Positions 49,101-58,663 of a DNA stretch of 60,000 nt are shown here, piece after piece. Under the pieces are notes generated by a model, which made no database searches, was not told the DNA's origin, and was given only the letters and a program-made list of their open reading frames with translations. The DNA lies in assembly GCA_002633005.1 (NCBI GenBank), contig NMRA01000042.1:248838-308837 (forward strand). The letters are read 5' to 3'. A program made the position numbers and the translations under genes. This DNA comes from Phoronis australis (taxonomy: Eukaryota > Phoronida > Phoronidae). Positions within the stretch are counted from its first letter, which is position 1; each line of letters begins with the position of its first letter.

Positions 49101-52100
49101 CCATACCTGTATCTTCTAAACCGTTTGCAGGATCTTTACTAAATTTAGCTAGTGTATTTATGTGGTTTTGACAACAGATGATGACAATTTCAGACAGATC
49201 TGACTACCGCTGTGCCCCCAAGTGGCAATTTTATTTTTTTTAGGTTTACCTCTGTATCTCCAAAGGTCCTCATCGGATTTTCAGAAAATTTTGGGATGTC
49301 ATCATCTATTGGTGAGATGATGTTCATTTTCTGATGGAATTTAGGTACTTTGCACCACCTAGTGGCCATTTTTGCTGTTTTCGAGTTTTTTGGCGTCCAC
49401 CCCTCGATCAAGCAAACCGTTCTAAGAATGATTTTGAAAATTGGTGTATATGTATTCGGTGTGAAGAGGACGGTTGACAATGATGAATTTGACTACTGTG
49501 GCACCTCCTAGTGGTAGTTTTGTTTTGTTTTGCGCCCATAGCTGCATCTCCTAAACCCAATGCAGGATCTTTATTAAATTTAGTTGTTGTATTTAAATGA
49601 AACTAACAACAGACAACGACGCCTTTCAAGAAAATCCAACGAATGCTGTGCCCCATAGTGGCAATTTCATTTTTTCCGTTTTCCTTCAATTCTCTGGAGT
49701 TCCTTGACAGATTTTTATAAAATTTGATAAATAGCTTTCTATTGAAGAAGTGATGGCCTTTTCCTGTTTTCAGATAGATTGGACATTTTGTGCCATCTAG
49801 TGGCCGTTTTTATGAAACAAATAAACAATCCTAGAAGCACACCGTTTGCTGTGCATTCGTGGGCGCATTTCAATGCTCCGCGTTGCTCTTGTTATATTTA
49901 TTAGTGAAAGTATCACCGAATTGGCTTTCCGTTTAAACAGATGCTAAGTACTAAGTTATTACCACTAATACTACTGAGATGTTAAAATTATGTTATTATT
50001 CTTTGTTATTTGCAGGCAAAAACATGGCAGCAAGTCAAGTGGACATGTTCAATGTGTAGATGGCCATCACAGTGACCATGACAGTGGAGTCAATCCCTTG
50101 GGCCTGTCGGACGATGAGCTGAGCCAGTCGGGGTTATCTCCCATGGTGAAACCTTATATTGCAAGTTTAAGGAAATTAAATCAGTGTAAGTTGTGGACCA
50201 CCCTTTGTGGTTTTCTTTTGTCTTGTGCCTATTTCATTTTTCCCAAAATGGAGTATACTTGGTGCCTGGCCCGGGGTCTAATCTTTGTACTTGAAATTCT
50301 TTTTGCTCAAGCCTGTAACTCAAATCTTGAGGTCATCAAGTTTGAACTTGGACTACAAATTCATGTGCATAAAGCATACTGTGCTCAAGAACTGAATAAT
50401 AGACAATAAACTTTAGTTCACTCAAAAGTAGGACATAAGATGACAAAAAATATAATTGTTAGTTTGATTTCAAGTACAGATATTAGACTTCTGGCCCAGA
50501 TGTTGTTTTTTGCAATTGGTATTTGCATCAGTGAGAATAATTTTTACTTCCCAGCAAAAATAGGTGCTCTAGTGGAAATGTGGATCAAGGTACTAAATTA
50601 GTTTAGAGAAAATAACAACTGTGAACTGTGAATTGTGAACTGGATGTCTGCAATGGTCGTTTGTCTTGTATGCTTCACTGGATTTAAAGCAAAACTTAGT
50701 CAATTAGTCAACCATAACATCAAAAATAATGTTCAAGTTCATTTAAGCAGACCAACCCAGATTATGTTCAAGAAGCAAACTTTTAATTTTAATCATTTAC
50801 TACTATAAAGTTCATCCAAATGTGTTTCTTTCTTAGATGTGAAGTGATACTAAGGGTTGCGAAGAACTGACAATGAGATCGTGCTCGGTGCATAAAGTGA
50901 CATGCTGTGACAAGTCAACTTGTAGAGCCTATTCTCGAGCACAAGTCTCATTTCTTTTGGAACCCTGAAATCACCTCTGATTTGACTAAGGAACAATTTT
51001 ACACCAAATTCATAATGATAAGAAGTCTAAATATTAAAAAGTTGTTTGTCGTGATGGAACACATGTTGATGTCCACTTAATCTTTTTCCTGCAATGGCCA
51101 TAATTCATTTTATAGCTCATCTGTCTGAGGATGGTTATGACTCAGACTCATCCGTTGCCAAGATGTTGAACTTGAGTCGCTCCTTTGGCCAAATGCTAAA
51201 GCAAGGTCAATGCAGCTCAGGAGATGACAGCTCAGAATGTGGAAGTGTGGACCGAAGCTCAAAGCACAGTGGCTCCTCCAGTGGACAAAAATCACTAAGT
51301 GTTACTCCACGAATTCCCAGGAGAAAAGTATCTACAGACTCAATAGATTCTCTGCGTAAGGCGGTGTCTGTTAAGAGGAGGCAGAGAGTTCCACCTCATG
51401 AGCAAGCAATGACAGAAGGTGAGCAACTTTTGCAGTCAGAAATTGAACCTTTTGAGTTGCAATTTTTGTCTCAGGCTTGTAACTATGCTTGCTTGGCACA
51501 TAAAATAAGTGACAAGACATGCATGTGGACCCTGGTCTAAGTGACTGTGACAATACATGGATGTAGACCCTGGTCTAAACGACTGTGACACGACATGCAT
51601 GTTGACCCTGATCTAAATGACCGTGACAATAAATGCGTGTACCCTGGTTTAAGCGTCTGTGGCAATACATGCATGGACCCTGGTCTAAATGACTGTGAAA
51701 TGACATACATTTAGAGCCTGGTCTAAACGACTGTGATAATACATGCATGTTGAGCCTGGTCTAAATGACTGTGACACGACATGCATGTATACCTATACTT
51801 TGACTGGGTAACAAATTGACACATTTTTCTTAATGGTAAGTGGTTGAAGTCAAAAGTTGCTTTGATGGATGCTGTGTTTATAACTGCTTTAGGTCATGGT
51901 GTAATATTGAAATCAGTTCTTTTGTGGGTTTAGCAGGAACGAATTAGTGCCATTCTTAAATCAAATTTTTGTGCCCATCGTACTTATTAAGGAAATTACT
52001 GTATTGTAGTTTTCTTAACTTCTTGGTATTTGCTATTTATGTAGGTCAGAAGTCACGGTACGGCAAAGAATTACTTGAGAGTGAAAGATTGTTTTGCTCA

Positions 52101-55100
52101 GGTTTGTGGACGTTAATGGATGTGTTTATGGAGCCTTTGAAGGAGTCTGGCTGTCTTGACACTCGGGATATCAGGTACTTGCAGGATGATAACGTTTGAC
52201 TGTTTGGATTCAATCTTTTAGCGATAGAAGATATTTCATTGTAAGAAACATTCTTAAACTTTGTGAATATCAACAAACCTATGTATTTATGGTTGAGAAC
52301 CAGTTCGATATCCAGGTTTATAAATACTCAGGGCACTCAATGCCTCAATTTTGGAGCTAAAATTGGCCCTTTTCCTTATGAAGAATATTTAAAAATCATA
52401 TGAAATTCCACTCTTCTTACCTAAAAACTTCCCTGCAGTAATTAAAAAATCCCTCAAGGTTAGAATTACTTATTGTGCCCACATCTACTGTGACTCACAC
52501 TCAATTCAACTGTTTATGAGTTCATCTGATTGGCCAGGGTATTTTTGAGTGACAACTGATTGGCCAGAGCATGTTAAAGTTACAGCTGATTGGCTAGAAT
52601 ATTTGTGATTCAAAGCTGATTTACCAGGGTATTTATGAGTCATAGCTGATTATCCTGAGTATTTATGACTCATAGCTGTTAGCCTGAATATTTATGATTC
52701 CAGCGATTTTTTTGTCCATTTTGTTAATAAAAGTGTCAGTTATTATTTGGTTGTAATTGCTGACATGCTTCATATTTTAGCTCGTTATTCCCACCATCCG
52801 TCAGTAACTTGTATGAACATCATTGCTGTATTCTGAAACGATTGGAAGAACGCATGGCCAACTCCAAGTGGCAGGGAGTCATTGGTGACATATTTGCTTG
52901 GTTCATTAATAATCCTGATGTAAGTTTAATCATTTCTAGATGTAGAGCTTGTTTCAAGGCAGTGTCACAACCATTTTCAATGTTGAGGAATGGGCTTAGA
53001 ATTTGACTCCTAATTTTGTGATTAGTATAGATATTACTTGAAATTTTCATTATCAAAGAGATTAAACCTATGGTATTCATTGAAATTCTTCAGCTCTAGA
53101 AAGCATCTTGCTCCCTTCTTTAGAAATGGCAGCACAGATGAAAGCTCCCATTGTAATGTTGCAAGATATGATCTGTAGCACCATTAAGGCTCCCATTGTA
53201 ATGTTGCAAGATATGATCTGTAGCACCATTCCAAGCAGAAGACAAAGCAAACTTGCTCTCCGTGTCTGTTCAGTGATATATTAAAAGCCTTAATGAAGAT
53301 GGCCTCCTTGACGCCTCTTTCAAACCAGTTCTTGTCCCTAATCAAAATTTCAACATCATCATTGTGGAACTTGTGACCATTGGCATGCAAATGTCTATAC
53401 ACTTTTCCCATGTTCCTCCAGTGTTTGTGCAACCATTCCCCTAGGATCGGTTCATTAGGAACTGTTCATATTTAGGAACTAAACTGTTCATATTTTGGAA
53501 CTGTACATATTTAGGAACTGTTCATATTTCGGGGCTGTACTTATTTAGGAACTGTTCATATTTGGAAACAATTCATATTTAAGAGCTGTTTATGTTCAGA
53601 AACTGTTCATATTTAGGAAATGTTCGTGTTTAGAAACTGTTCATATTTGATCTTATAGCAGCTGCATCTTCACCCTTCTGGCAAAAAATGGACAATAAGT
53701 TTTTTTTGACAGACTACATAATATTGTTGTAAGTATGTTAACTAACTATTGTTGATGGACACTCTATACGACAGGATACAATAGTGTGAAGTTGTTATAC
53801 TTGTTTTCCAGATGGATATATTTGCTGTGTACAGAACGTATCTGCATGATATCCCAGACTCTGTCAAAACAGTAAACCGTTTGTATGCAGATATGCCTGT
53901 CTTCAGGAAATATCTCAAGGTAAAATATGCGCTTTTGGATTGCTGGTTTTGTTTTATTTTGAGCTGTCAATTTTTTAGAGCTGAGAGATTTGGTGATTCA
54001 AAGCTTTCAATGCGTTACTAAAATGGCTTCACTACTGTGGAAAGGCAATAGTTATGAAAGCTTTGCAACTTTACTATGAAAGTAAATTTCAGTAGTTATC
54101 ATTTTATTGTCACACTCCACACTTATCTCTATTATAAGTTAGATCTCTTAAAAATGATAATTGAAGTAATGACTGAAGAGAATATTCACCTCAAGATTAC
54201 ATCATTTTCGTTATGTTCAAATGTAAATTGCTGCCTTTTAATCTACTCTAGAAATTGCCCTTTTGTCTACTATTCAGAAATACCAGAGGAACCCCAGCTG
54301 TAAAGGTCATGACCTTATTCACTTCCTGTTGATGCCTGTGCAGCGTATCCCACAATACATCTTGATCCTCAAACAACTGATCAAGCTGACTGATGCCGAT
54401 CACCCAGACTTCTTCAATCTGGAGAGTTCTCTGGGCAAACTGCGCAAGTTTCTGCATGAGTTGAATGAGTCGGTGGAGCTGGCAATGAGGTTGGTGAGAA
54501 ATGATGGAGCCATGGACTCAGCGAGGTGAGTCGTGTGTCATGATGATTATGATATTGATTGTGGTGCTCGTGGTTATGATGGTAAAAATTTGTATTGGTG
54601 ATGATGATGGTGATGATAACAGATGCAACAAGACTGCGCAAGATGAGTTGTCTGTGTGTGTAATAATTTGTGTGTGGTAAGTAACCATGGTGATGGTGAT
54701 GATGGAGATTATGGCGACAACGACAAATACAGTGATAGTAAAAAGATGGCGGGGATGCTGATGGTGACAGTGAAGATGTTGGTGGATATGTAACTGTTGA
54801 TGTTGATGTCAACATTGGTGGTTAAAGATTATGGCAATAATATATAGGAAGAGCATGTGGTGACAGATAAATTACGATTATAATACAATTATACGGATAG
54901 CTAATGCTTCTTCAGTGTCTCTGCATACACAAAATCTAGACTTTTATTCCTCATGTGTAGTGCTGTTTGTCTTCTTAAATGATTGCACATAAGTATCACA
55001 GGAAATTGAATTTTCAAAAAGGGAATGGCTTGTAATCTCCTGTTGTAGCAATTTGTGTATATTGTACTCAATTTGTTAATCCATTTGTTTAAGTAACATG

Positions 55101-57766
55101 CAGCGCCATCTTTGAAAACCATCATTTTGGTTCTTGTTTTGGGATGCAACCCTTTGTTTTTGTTTTTAATACGGTGAGTTAGCATTCCAAATTACACATG
55201 ACAGTACCCTGTACTGGCAGGAGTTGATTGATTGGTTCAGTGGGATAAGTCACCACTGCTAACTTGACATATTTCAGTTTGAAGTTTGCAACTTTGGCTA
55301 GATTTAACAAATGTTGCTTGGAACTGTTTTTATTTTCTTGTTTTTGTTCTTATGGAATAATTGTTTTGATTGTCAGGTCAAATCGGTCCTCAACCAACAA
55401 CTCACTTAAATCTAGTGTGAGCAGTCAAGATGGCTTCCCTGTCTCCATAGCAACAAAGGACAGTGGTATTCATTCCAATGGCGAGGAAGCGGTATCCCCA
55501 GAAACAAACAAAAAGTAAACAATCCAATCAATTATCAATTTTCAATTTTCAACAGAACATAGAGGTGTGTATGTTTGCGTGTATGCTGAATTAACAGTGT
55601 TATAATAGCTTTTGCAAATCATCTGTATATAAATTGAGTTTTAATGTTAGATGTAATCTTTTTTATAGTTAACAGCTTTTTTGTAAATGTGCAGTGTGTA
55701 AAGGTATTGAAATAATGATGCATGTGAAATAGTTGCGAATCAGCTAATAATGTTGGTCCTGGGTCAGTATTAAAAACGTTTGATAAAAACTTTCAAATCT
55801 CAACATTTTGCATTCTGACATTCATAAATATCGTAATAAATTGTTAACTTCATAAAACTGATATAGCATACGAACTGAATCAATCCATTGTTGCAGGACT
55901 GCTCCATCGGTGAACAGAAAATCAAACTACATCAAAGGTGATGTGTCAAAATACCGTAAGGTAAAACTGAGAGATAGTGTAGAGCCTGACATCTCCATGG
56001 GTAACTCATGTCAAAATCAAGGCAATGTTGTTTCTAATAGGACTACTAAAGAAAAGCCAACTAGGGTTAGAAAATCCTCTTTGGATGGTGTCATTTATTC
56101 TCAAAACGGTGCTATGGAAACAGATAACAGTGACCCTACAGTGAAACTACGAAAAAAATGGATGGAAAAAAGGGCGAAGACTGCGAGTGTGTTGTACACT
56201 GAACATTCAAATGCACTGATACCAAACGGTGTGGAGACAGTTCAGGAGGTGAACTATGCCATAGACTGCCAAACACTGCCGACACGGGGACAGAAAGCAA
56301 GAAAACAGAAAATGAACAGTGCCCTAGCCGAAGTACAGGAGGCTCCGATTTCTGATCGCCTCAATCTGGAGTCAGGGCGCTCGTCAATAAATGGTGCTAT
56401 AGATGAAGGTGGTGAGGAAGAAGTGGCTTATGAGCCTTCTGGGAAGGATTCACCCGGGCGACTAAGTAAGCAGAAACTTGGAATGATCCACAAGTGGCGA
56501 AGTCAAGGTGATATACTCGGTGAGTTGTAGCGCTTGATCTATCTCTTTCAAAATATAACGTAATGAATGCTAATGAGTGCCTTGTTCCTTTTCAGTTATT
56601 TTTAAATAAACTCTGAAAAACCAGCAACCCCAACTGGGAATCGAACTACAGGTCTCTAGATTGCCGGTCTAATGCTCTTACCACTGAGCTACTGAGAACC
56701 CGATATCTGAATTGCTGTTTAAAGCCAACTGCTATGTCATCAATCCATTGAGCTATATGTTGCTTTTTTCACATGAGATTTGGACAATTATATAATCAGC
56801 AATTTACTAGTATGTGTTAGTTATTTTTCAATGTTCGAATTAGGTTTGGCTGTACACGTATTAGGTATACCAAAACTATTCTTAGTTTCCCTTCCAATGA
56901 GCAAGAACTTTTATATAGCTTTGTTAAATAGTGTTGTGATGAACTGCACACAGGATTTGGCTGCAACACTAGATGTAAATGTTATATCTGTCAAACCTGT
57001 CCATGTATTTACTGTAATTTGTGTTTAATTGATATCTATGTTTTGTACAGGAGAAGATAACCCAGACATGGTGGGCATGTTGTCAGCCAAAAGCCTGTCT
57101 GATATCACACCTGCAGAACCTGACATGGTATGTAATGATTGTAATATTGTTATATATAATTCAAACATGACAAGCATGTTGTCTGTCAAAAACCAAACTT
57201 AATATCACATTTGTAATGATAGTGATATTCAATGTATTTTCATTATTCAAACATGGCAAGTATGTTGACAGTCAAACACTTGTTCAATATCATACCCACA
57301 GAGCCTGACTTGGTGTGTAATGATTGTGATATTGTTATGTATAATTCAAACATGACAAGTATATTGACAGTCAAACACTTGTTCAATATCATACCCACAG
57401 AGCCTGACTTGGTATGTAATGATATTGGTCAGCATGTTGTTCATTGAAAATGTGTCAAGTATCACACATGACCCAAACAATTTAAAAAATTGAATTTTTC
57501 ATTCCTAAAATTGTGCCCTTTTTCTGCAGGTATTGTATTGAGGTATCACTGTACTCCTTTTTCACCTCCAGGCAATGGAGAGCGTAGCTGAGTCAGAAAC
57601 AGGATCTTCCTTAAGTAATGAAAAAACAAGGAAAAGCAAGCGAAGAGGTAAAAGTAAGGTGCCTTTGGATGTGAGCAGTATCACTCCGCTCTCGCCGCCA
57701 GATGCATTCAAAACAAAAAAGAAGACCTTTAAGGATACTGTGAAGAATATATTCAAACGCAGGTAA
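40114..57766 (+). CDS. ARHGEF33: ARHGEF33-like Rho guanine nucleotide exchange factor (13 visible exons)
   Basis: Exons 40114-40184, 44311-44475, 46140-46276, 50016-50185, 51116-51418, 52045-52174, 52781-52919, 53812-53919, 54278-54525, 55377-55514, 55897-56519, 57051-57127 and 57572-57766 join in phase to 833 residues plus stop. The N-terminus has an amphipathic segment (VQGMIHELKDGFLLAMQEL) and coiled coil to about residue 120. A Ser/Asp-rich linker follows. A DH domain spans about 283-480 (ELLESERLFCSGLWTLMDVF, DIFAWFINNPD, FLLMPVQRIPQYILILKQL). A basic tail ends FKDTVKNIFKRR. DH domains catalyse GDP release from Rho GTPases; no PH domain is seen after it. The coiled coil, lone DH and length fit ARHGEF33, but the ortholog call rests on recalled similarity. 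The first exon or exons are missing; substrate GTPase unknown. Confidence 0.78.
40422..40515. repeat. 47-bp tandem duplication beside a MITE
   Basis: AAAACCCATTGAGCATATCA and AAAACCCATTGAACATATCA, 47 bases apart, each continue into GGCCAAGGTAATACCGTA. The shared part runs into the first bases of the element at 40502, so the duplication may postdate its insertion. Confidence 0.85.
40502..40661. mobile_element. 160-bp MITE with TA target duplication
   Basis: The left end CCGTAACCGTTCGGGTTAAC continues GCCC. The right end, reverse complemented, reads CCGTAATCGTTCGGGTTAAC then GCCC (one mismatch in 24). TA flanks both ends. The interior repeats GGTTAACCGCCC(A/T)CCCC. Related by TIR core and interior to the 717-bp element at 14214; a mariner-like origin is suggested by the TA only. 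Confidence 0.8.
40857..40902. repeat. Perfect 22-bp inverted repeat with 2-bp spacer
   Basis: The left arm 40857-40878 (ACTGAGACAAAAACAAACAA then TT) is exactly reverse complementary to 40881-40902. The 46-bp near-palindrome lies in the first visible RhoGEF intron. Confidence 0.97.
43398..43919 (+). other. 173-codon open frame in an AT-rich intron, unassigned
   Basis: Rich in Leu, Ile, Phe, Cys and His, as AT-rich noncoding frames tend to be. No domain, no matching splice sites and no codon pattern recognised. It lies inside the first visible RhoGEF intron. Probably fortuitous. Confidence 0.2.
44311..44475 (+). CDS. ARHGEF33: ARHGEF33-like exon 2 (coiled coil)
   Basis: Acceptor ctttttgtag|GTT, donor CTGAAG|gtaata, phase 0 to 0, 55 codons. 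Encodes HELKDGFLLAMQELSKIQNG, then ALHEKVETNKTEQQKQLKEV. The last 18 bases plus donor found the 51-bp array that follows. Confidence 0.85.
44458..44815 (+). repeat. 51-bp minisatellite (about 7 copies) copying an exon end and splice donor
   Basis: Units begin at 44458, 44509 and so on every 51 bases. Each holds the last 18 coding bases of exon 2 (ATGGTGCTCTCACTGAAG) followed by donor GTAATA and 27 more bases. The unit is a multiple of three and stop-free in the exon frame, encoding MVLSLK(V/I)IT(I/V/A)FVVVLV(G/N). Confidence 0.96.
46140..46276 (+). CDS. ARHGEF33: ARHGEF33-like exon 3 (coiled coil)
   Basis: Acceptor attgttgtag|TCC, donor ACCACG|gtaaga, phase 0 in and 2 out. Encodes SEFEEVVSQLHEANESQQSL, then QKQVESLQYERDILLDELN, a clear heptad-rich helix. 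Confidence 0.85.
48582..49898. mobile_element. Modular dispersed repeat, copy B (about 1.3 kb)
   Basis: It starts with the hairpin CCCACATATTTGTATGTGG, ends GGGCGCATTTCAATG and CCGCGTTGCTCTTGTTATATT, and has three modules of about 440 bp (cores near 48783, 49227, 49665). It is uninterrupted where copy A carries the hAT-like insertion. One N at 49096. Lies in a RhoGEF intron. Confidence 0.85.
50016..50185 (+). CDS. ARHGEF33: ARHGEF33-like exon 4 (His/Ser/Asp-rich linker)
   Basis: Acceptor ttatttgcag|G, donor AATCAGT|gtaagt, phase 2 in and 1 out. Encodes GHHSDHDSGVNPLGLSDDEL and MVKPYIASLRKLNQ. Disordered, probably phosphorylatable. Confidence 0.82.
51116..51418 (+). CDS. ARHGEF33: ARHGEF33-like exon 5 (Ser-rich linker)
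   Basis: Acceptor ttttatag|CT, donor ACAGAAG|gtgagc, phase 1 to 1. Encodes HLSEDGYDSDSSVAKML, a Ser/Gly run, and PRIPRRKVSTDSIDSLRK with basophilic-kinase-like RRKVS. Confidence 0.86.
51480..51795. repeat. About 39-bp minisatellite, roughly 8 copies
   Basis: The recurring block is ACCCTGGTCTAAATGACTGT then GACAATACATGCATGT, with point changes and small indels. It begins about 65 bases after the exon 5 donor. Confidence 0.93.
52045..52174 (+). CDS. ARHGEF33: ARHGEF33-like exon 6 (DH domain start)
   Basis: Acceptor tttatgtag|GT, donor GATATCAG|gtactt, phase 1 in and 2 out. Encodes YGKELLESERLFCSGLWTLM, then DVFMEPLKESG. This is the CR1 helix of DH domains, with the conserved ELLxSE core. Confidence 0.9.
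52525..52705. repeat. About 31-bp minisatellite, 5-6 degenerate copies
   Basis: Blocks of AGCTGATTGGCCAG(G/A)GTAT and TTATGAGTCAT recur in the intron before exon 7. Confidence 0.88.
52781..52919 (+). CDS. ARHGEF33: ARHGEF33-like exon 7 (DH domain)
   Basis: Acceptor catattttag|C, donor CCTGAT|gtaagt, phase 2 in and 0 out. Encodes LFPPSVSNLYEHHCCILKRL and GDIFAWFINNPD, the usual 'LF..I..L...H...L..L' DH pattern. Confidence 0.9.
53115..53230. repeat. 56-bp tandem duplication
   Basis: GCTCCCATTGTAATGTTGCA then AGATATGATCTGTAGCACCA is present twice, next to the Penelope-like fragment. Confidence 0.95.
53184..53432 (-). mobile_element. Penelope-like retroelement fragment (C-terminal end)
   Basis: The minus-strand frame encodes RHLHANGHKFHNDDVEILIR, then DKNWFERGVKEAIFIKAFNI and SLNRHG. 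The order H...GH.F....V.IL.R...WF.RGVKEAI.......SLNR is the familiar C-terminal part of GIY-YIG-bearing Penelope-like elements in animal genomes. The usual glycine run after SLNR is lost and no reverse transcriptase is seen, so it is a dead 5'-truncated copy within a RhoGEF intron. Family named from memory of the pattern. Confidence 0.65.
53455..53650. repeat. Minisatellite of 17-23 bp (GGAACTGTTCATATTTA type)
   Basis: About ten copies of (A)GGAACTGTTCATATTTAG with frequent point changes, directly upstream (plus sense) of exon 8. Confidence 0.93.
53812..53919 (+). CDS. ARHGEF33: ARHGEF33-like exon 8 (DH domain)
   Basis: Acceptor gttttccag|ATG, donor CTCAAG|gtaaaa, phase 0 to 0. Encodes MDIFAVYRTYLHDIPDSVKT, then PVFRKYLK, matching the Y..Y..N...... 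segment of DH domains. Confidence 0.9.
54278..54525 (+). CDS. ARHGEF33: ARHGEF33-like exon 9 (DH CR3 helix)
   Basis: Acceptor actattcag|AAA, donor GCGAG|gtgagt, phase 0 in and 2 out. Encodes KYQRNPSCKGHDLIHFLLMP, then VQRIPQYILILKQLIKLT. The LLxPVQRIPxYxLLL signature is the strongest evidence for a DH domain. Confidence 0.95.
54536..54810. repeat. Degenerate GAT/GGT trinucleotide-rich tract
   Basis: Interspersed GATGATGGTGATGAT and TGGTGATGGTGATGATGG blocks after the exon 9 donor. Accounts for the His-rich minus-strand frame here. Confidence 0.9.
55377..55514 (+). CDS. ARHGEF33: ARHGEF33-like exon 10 (Ser-rich)
   Basis: Acceptor gattgtcag|G, donor AAAAA|gtaaac, phase 2 to 2. Encodes SNRSSTNNSLKSSVSSQDGF and DSGIHSNGEEAV. 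The DSGIHS sequence resembles a phosphodegron (DSGxxS); that reading is inference. Confidence 0.82.
55897..56519 (+). CDS. ARHGEF33: ARHGEF33-like exon 11 (large, disordered)
   Basis: Acceptor ttgttgcag|G, donor ATACTCG|gtgagt, phase 2 in and 1 out, 623 bases. Lys/Arg/Ser-rich, with RKSSLDGVIYS, KLRKKWMEKRAKTASVLY and KWRSQGDILG. No named domain. Confidence 0.88.
56620..56702 (-). mobile_element. tRNA-derived SINE head or tRNA pseudogene
   Basis: The minus strand has an A box TAGCTCAGTGG (56691-56681) and B box AGTTCGATTCC (56647-56637) at tRNA spacing, plus an anticodon-like stem. The 5' end GGTTCTC does not pair with the 3' end GGGGTTGC, and position 33 is not T, so it is not a functional tRNA. 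Lies in a RhoGEF intron. Confidence 0.65.
57051..57127 (+). CDS. ARHGEF33: ARHGEF33-like exon 12
   Basis: Acceptor ttttgtacag|GA, donor GACATG|gtatgt, phase 1 in and 0 out. Encodes GEDNPDMVGMLSAKSLSDIT, then PAEPDM. Most of the exon and its donor are copied in the following tandem array. Confidence 0.82.
57066..57440 (+). repeat. Tandem array (86-99-bp units, about 4.5 copies) copying exon 12 and its donor
   Basis: Units start at 57066 (in the exon), 57165, 57251 and 57350, with a partial fifth near 57433. Copies 3 and 4 keep ...CAATATCATACCCACAGAG then CCTGACTTG|GT(A/G)TGTAATG, matching the exon end CCTGACATG|GTATGTAATG. No copy has the exon's acceptor. Confidence 0.9.
57572..57766 (+). CDS. 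ARHGEF33: ARHGEF33-like terminal exon 13 (basic C-terminus)
   Basis: Acceptor ttcacctccag|GCA at phase 0, stop TAA 57764-57766. Encodes SKRRGKSKVPLDVSSITPLS and KTKKKTFKDTVKNIFKRR. The stop sits in CGCAGGTAAAA, which also reads as a good donor (CAG|GTAAAA), so a further exon is possible. The visible length supports this stop. Confidence 0.78.
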   Translation, partial: AMESVAESETGSSLSNEKTRKSKRRGKSKVPLDVSSITPLSPPDAFKTKKKTFKDTVKNIFKRR

Positions 57767-58663
57767 AAAACTCTTTTTGTTGTTAGACGTTTCAAACATC
57801 ATGGCTATTATTCATCCCATGACTTATCATCTTTGAATGCATGTTTCTAAACAGTTGGCTTTTAACAGTACGGTAACAAGTTTCTCGGTAAGAGAGTGTT
57901 AGTGGTCTGATCTTTTAGTGCTTCAGAAGTGTGCAAGCCACAAGGCTGGGCCCTTTGATTGAAACAACGACTCTCACTGCCACTTTTACGATGAACATCT
58001 TTGATATCAATGTTTGTCACTTACTTTTAGGATGCAGAGTGTTCAAGAAATATCCCCCAGGTGTCACTATATATCCTGTCCACCACCCTCTGTTCTGGAT
58101 TCCCTAAATGTTGGCCACTTTACCCTGCACCATCATTATTAGTACAGTAATATCTACTGCACAACTATGGAGCAAGTCTGTTTTGTGGGAGGTGGTACTG
58201 TTTTATGAGGTAGTAGTTACAACCTGTTTTTGATCAATTGATGTCGTGAAGGACATGGCTGTGGCTAAGTTGAGATTCTGAAGCTACTTTGTTTAAAATT
58301 AGCTCGGATGCTTTTGTCTAGCTTTTGATAAAACATTGAAGTTTGATTGAAGTGATGAGGGCGAGTGTTTTTTTATTTCTAAAAGTAGTCAGACGCAAGT
58401 TTCAAGGTGAGCTGGGGCACAGATGAAATTCAAAAATGGTTCTTTTTGGCCTTACCTTTACTCAAAGCAAATAGTTTCTATCCAATATTCTGTTTTGATG
58501 TGAAAAATGTATAAAGCTGGTCTTTTGGAAAAATTATTATCAGGAGGTTGCGGAAGTGTCACCGTAGGTTTGTTTTTGGTCAGTTTTCTGACGTGGATAG
58601 ACCTACTTCAAGTGCCTTTTTACAGAAAACTGAATTGATTTCCCCCCTGGGGTGAATGATAGT
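57767..58663. other. 3' UTR or downstream DNA of the RhoGEF gene
   Basis: No exon, ORF with a domain, or clear AATAAA signal was recognised here. It separates the last RhoGEF exon from the long-TIR element. Confidence 0.4.

Noticed and set aside
54414-54815. 133-codon His-rich minus-strand frame
   Set aside because: Translation of the GAT/GGT low-complexity tract opposite RhoGEF exon 9.
56620-56702. Functional tRNA gene
   Set aside because: A and B boxes are present, but the acceptor stem does not pair and the anticodon loop is abnormal.
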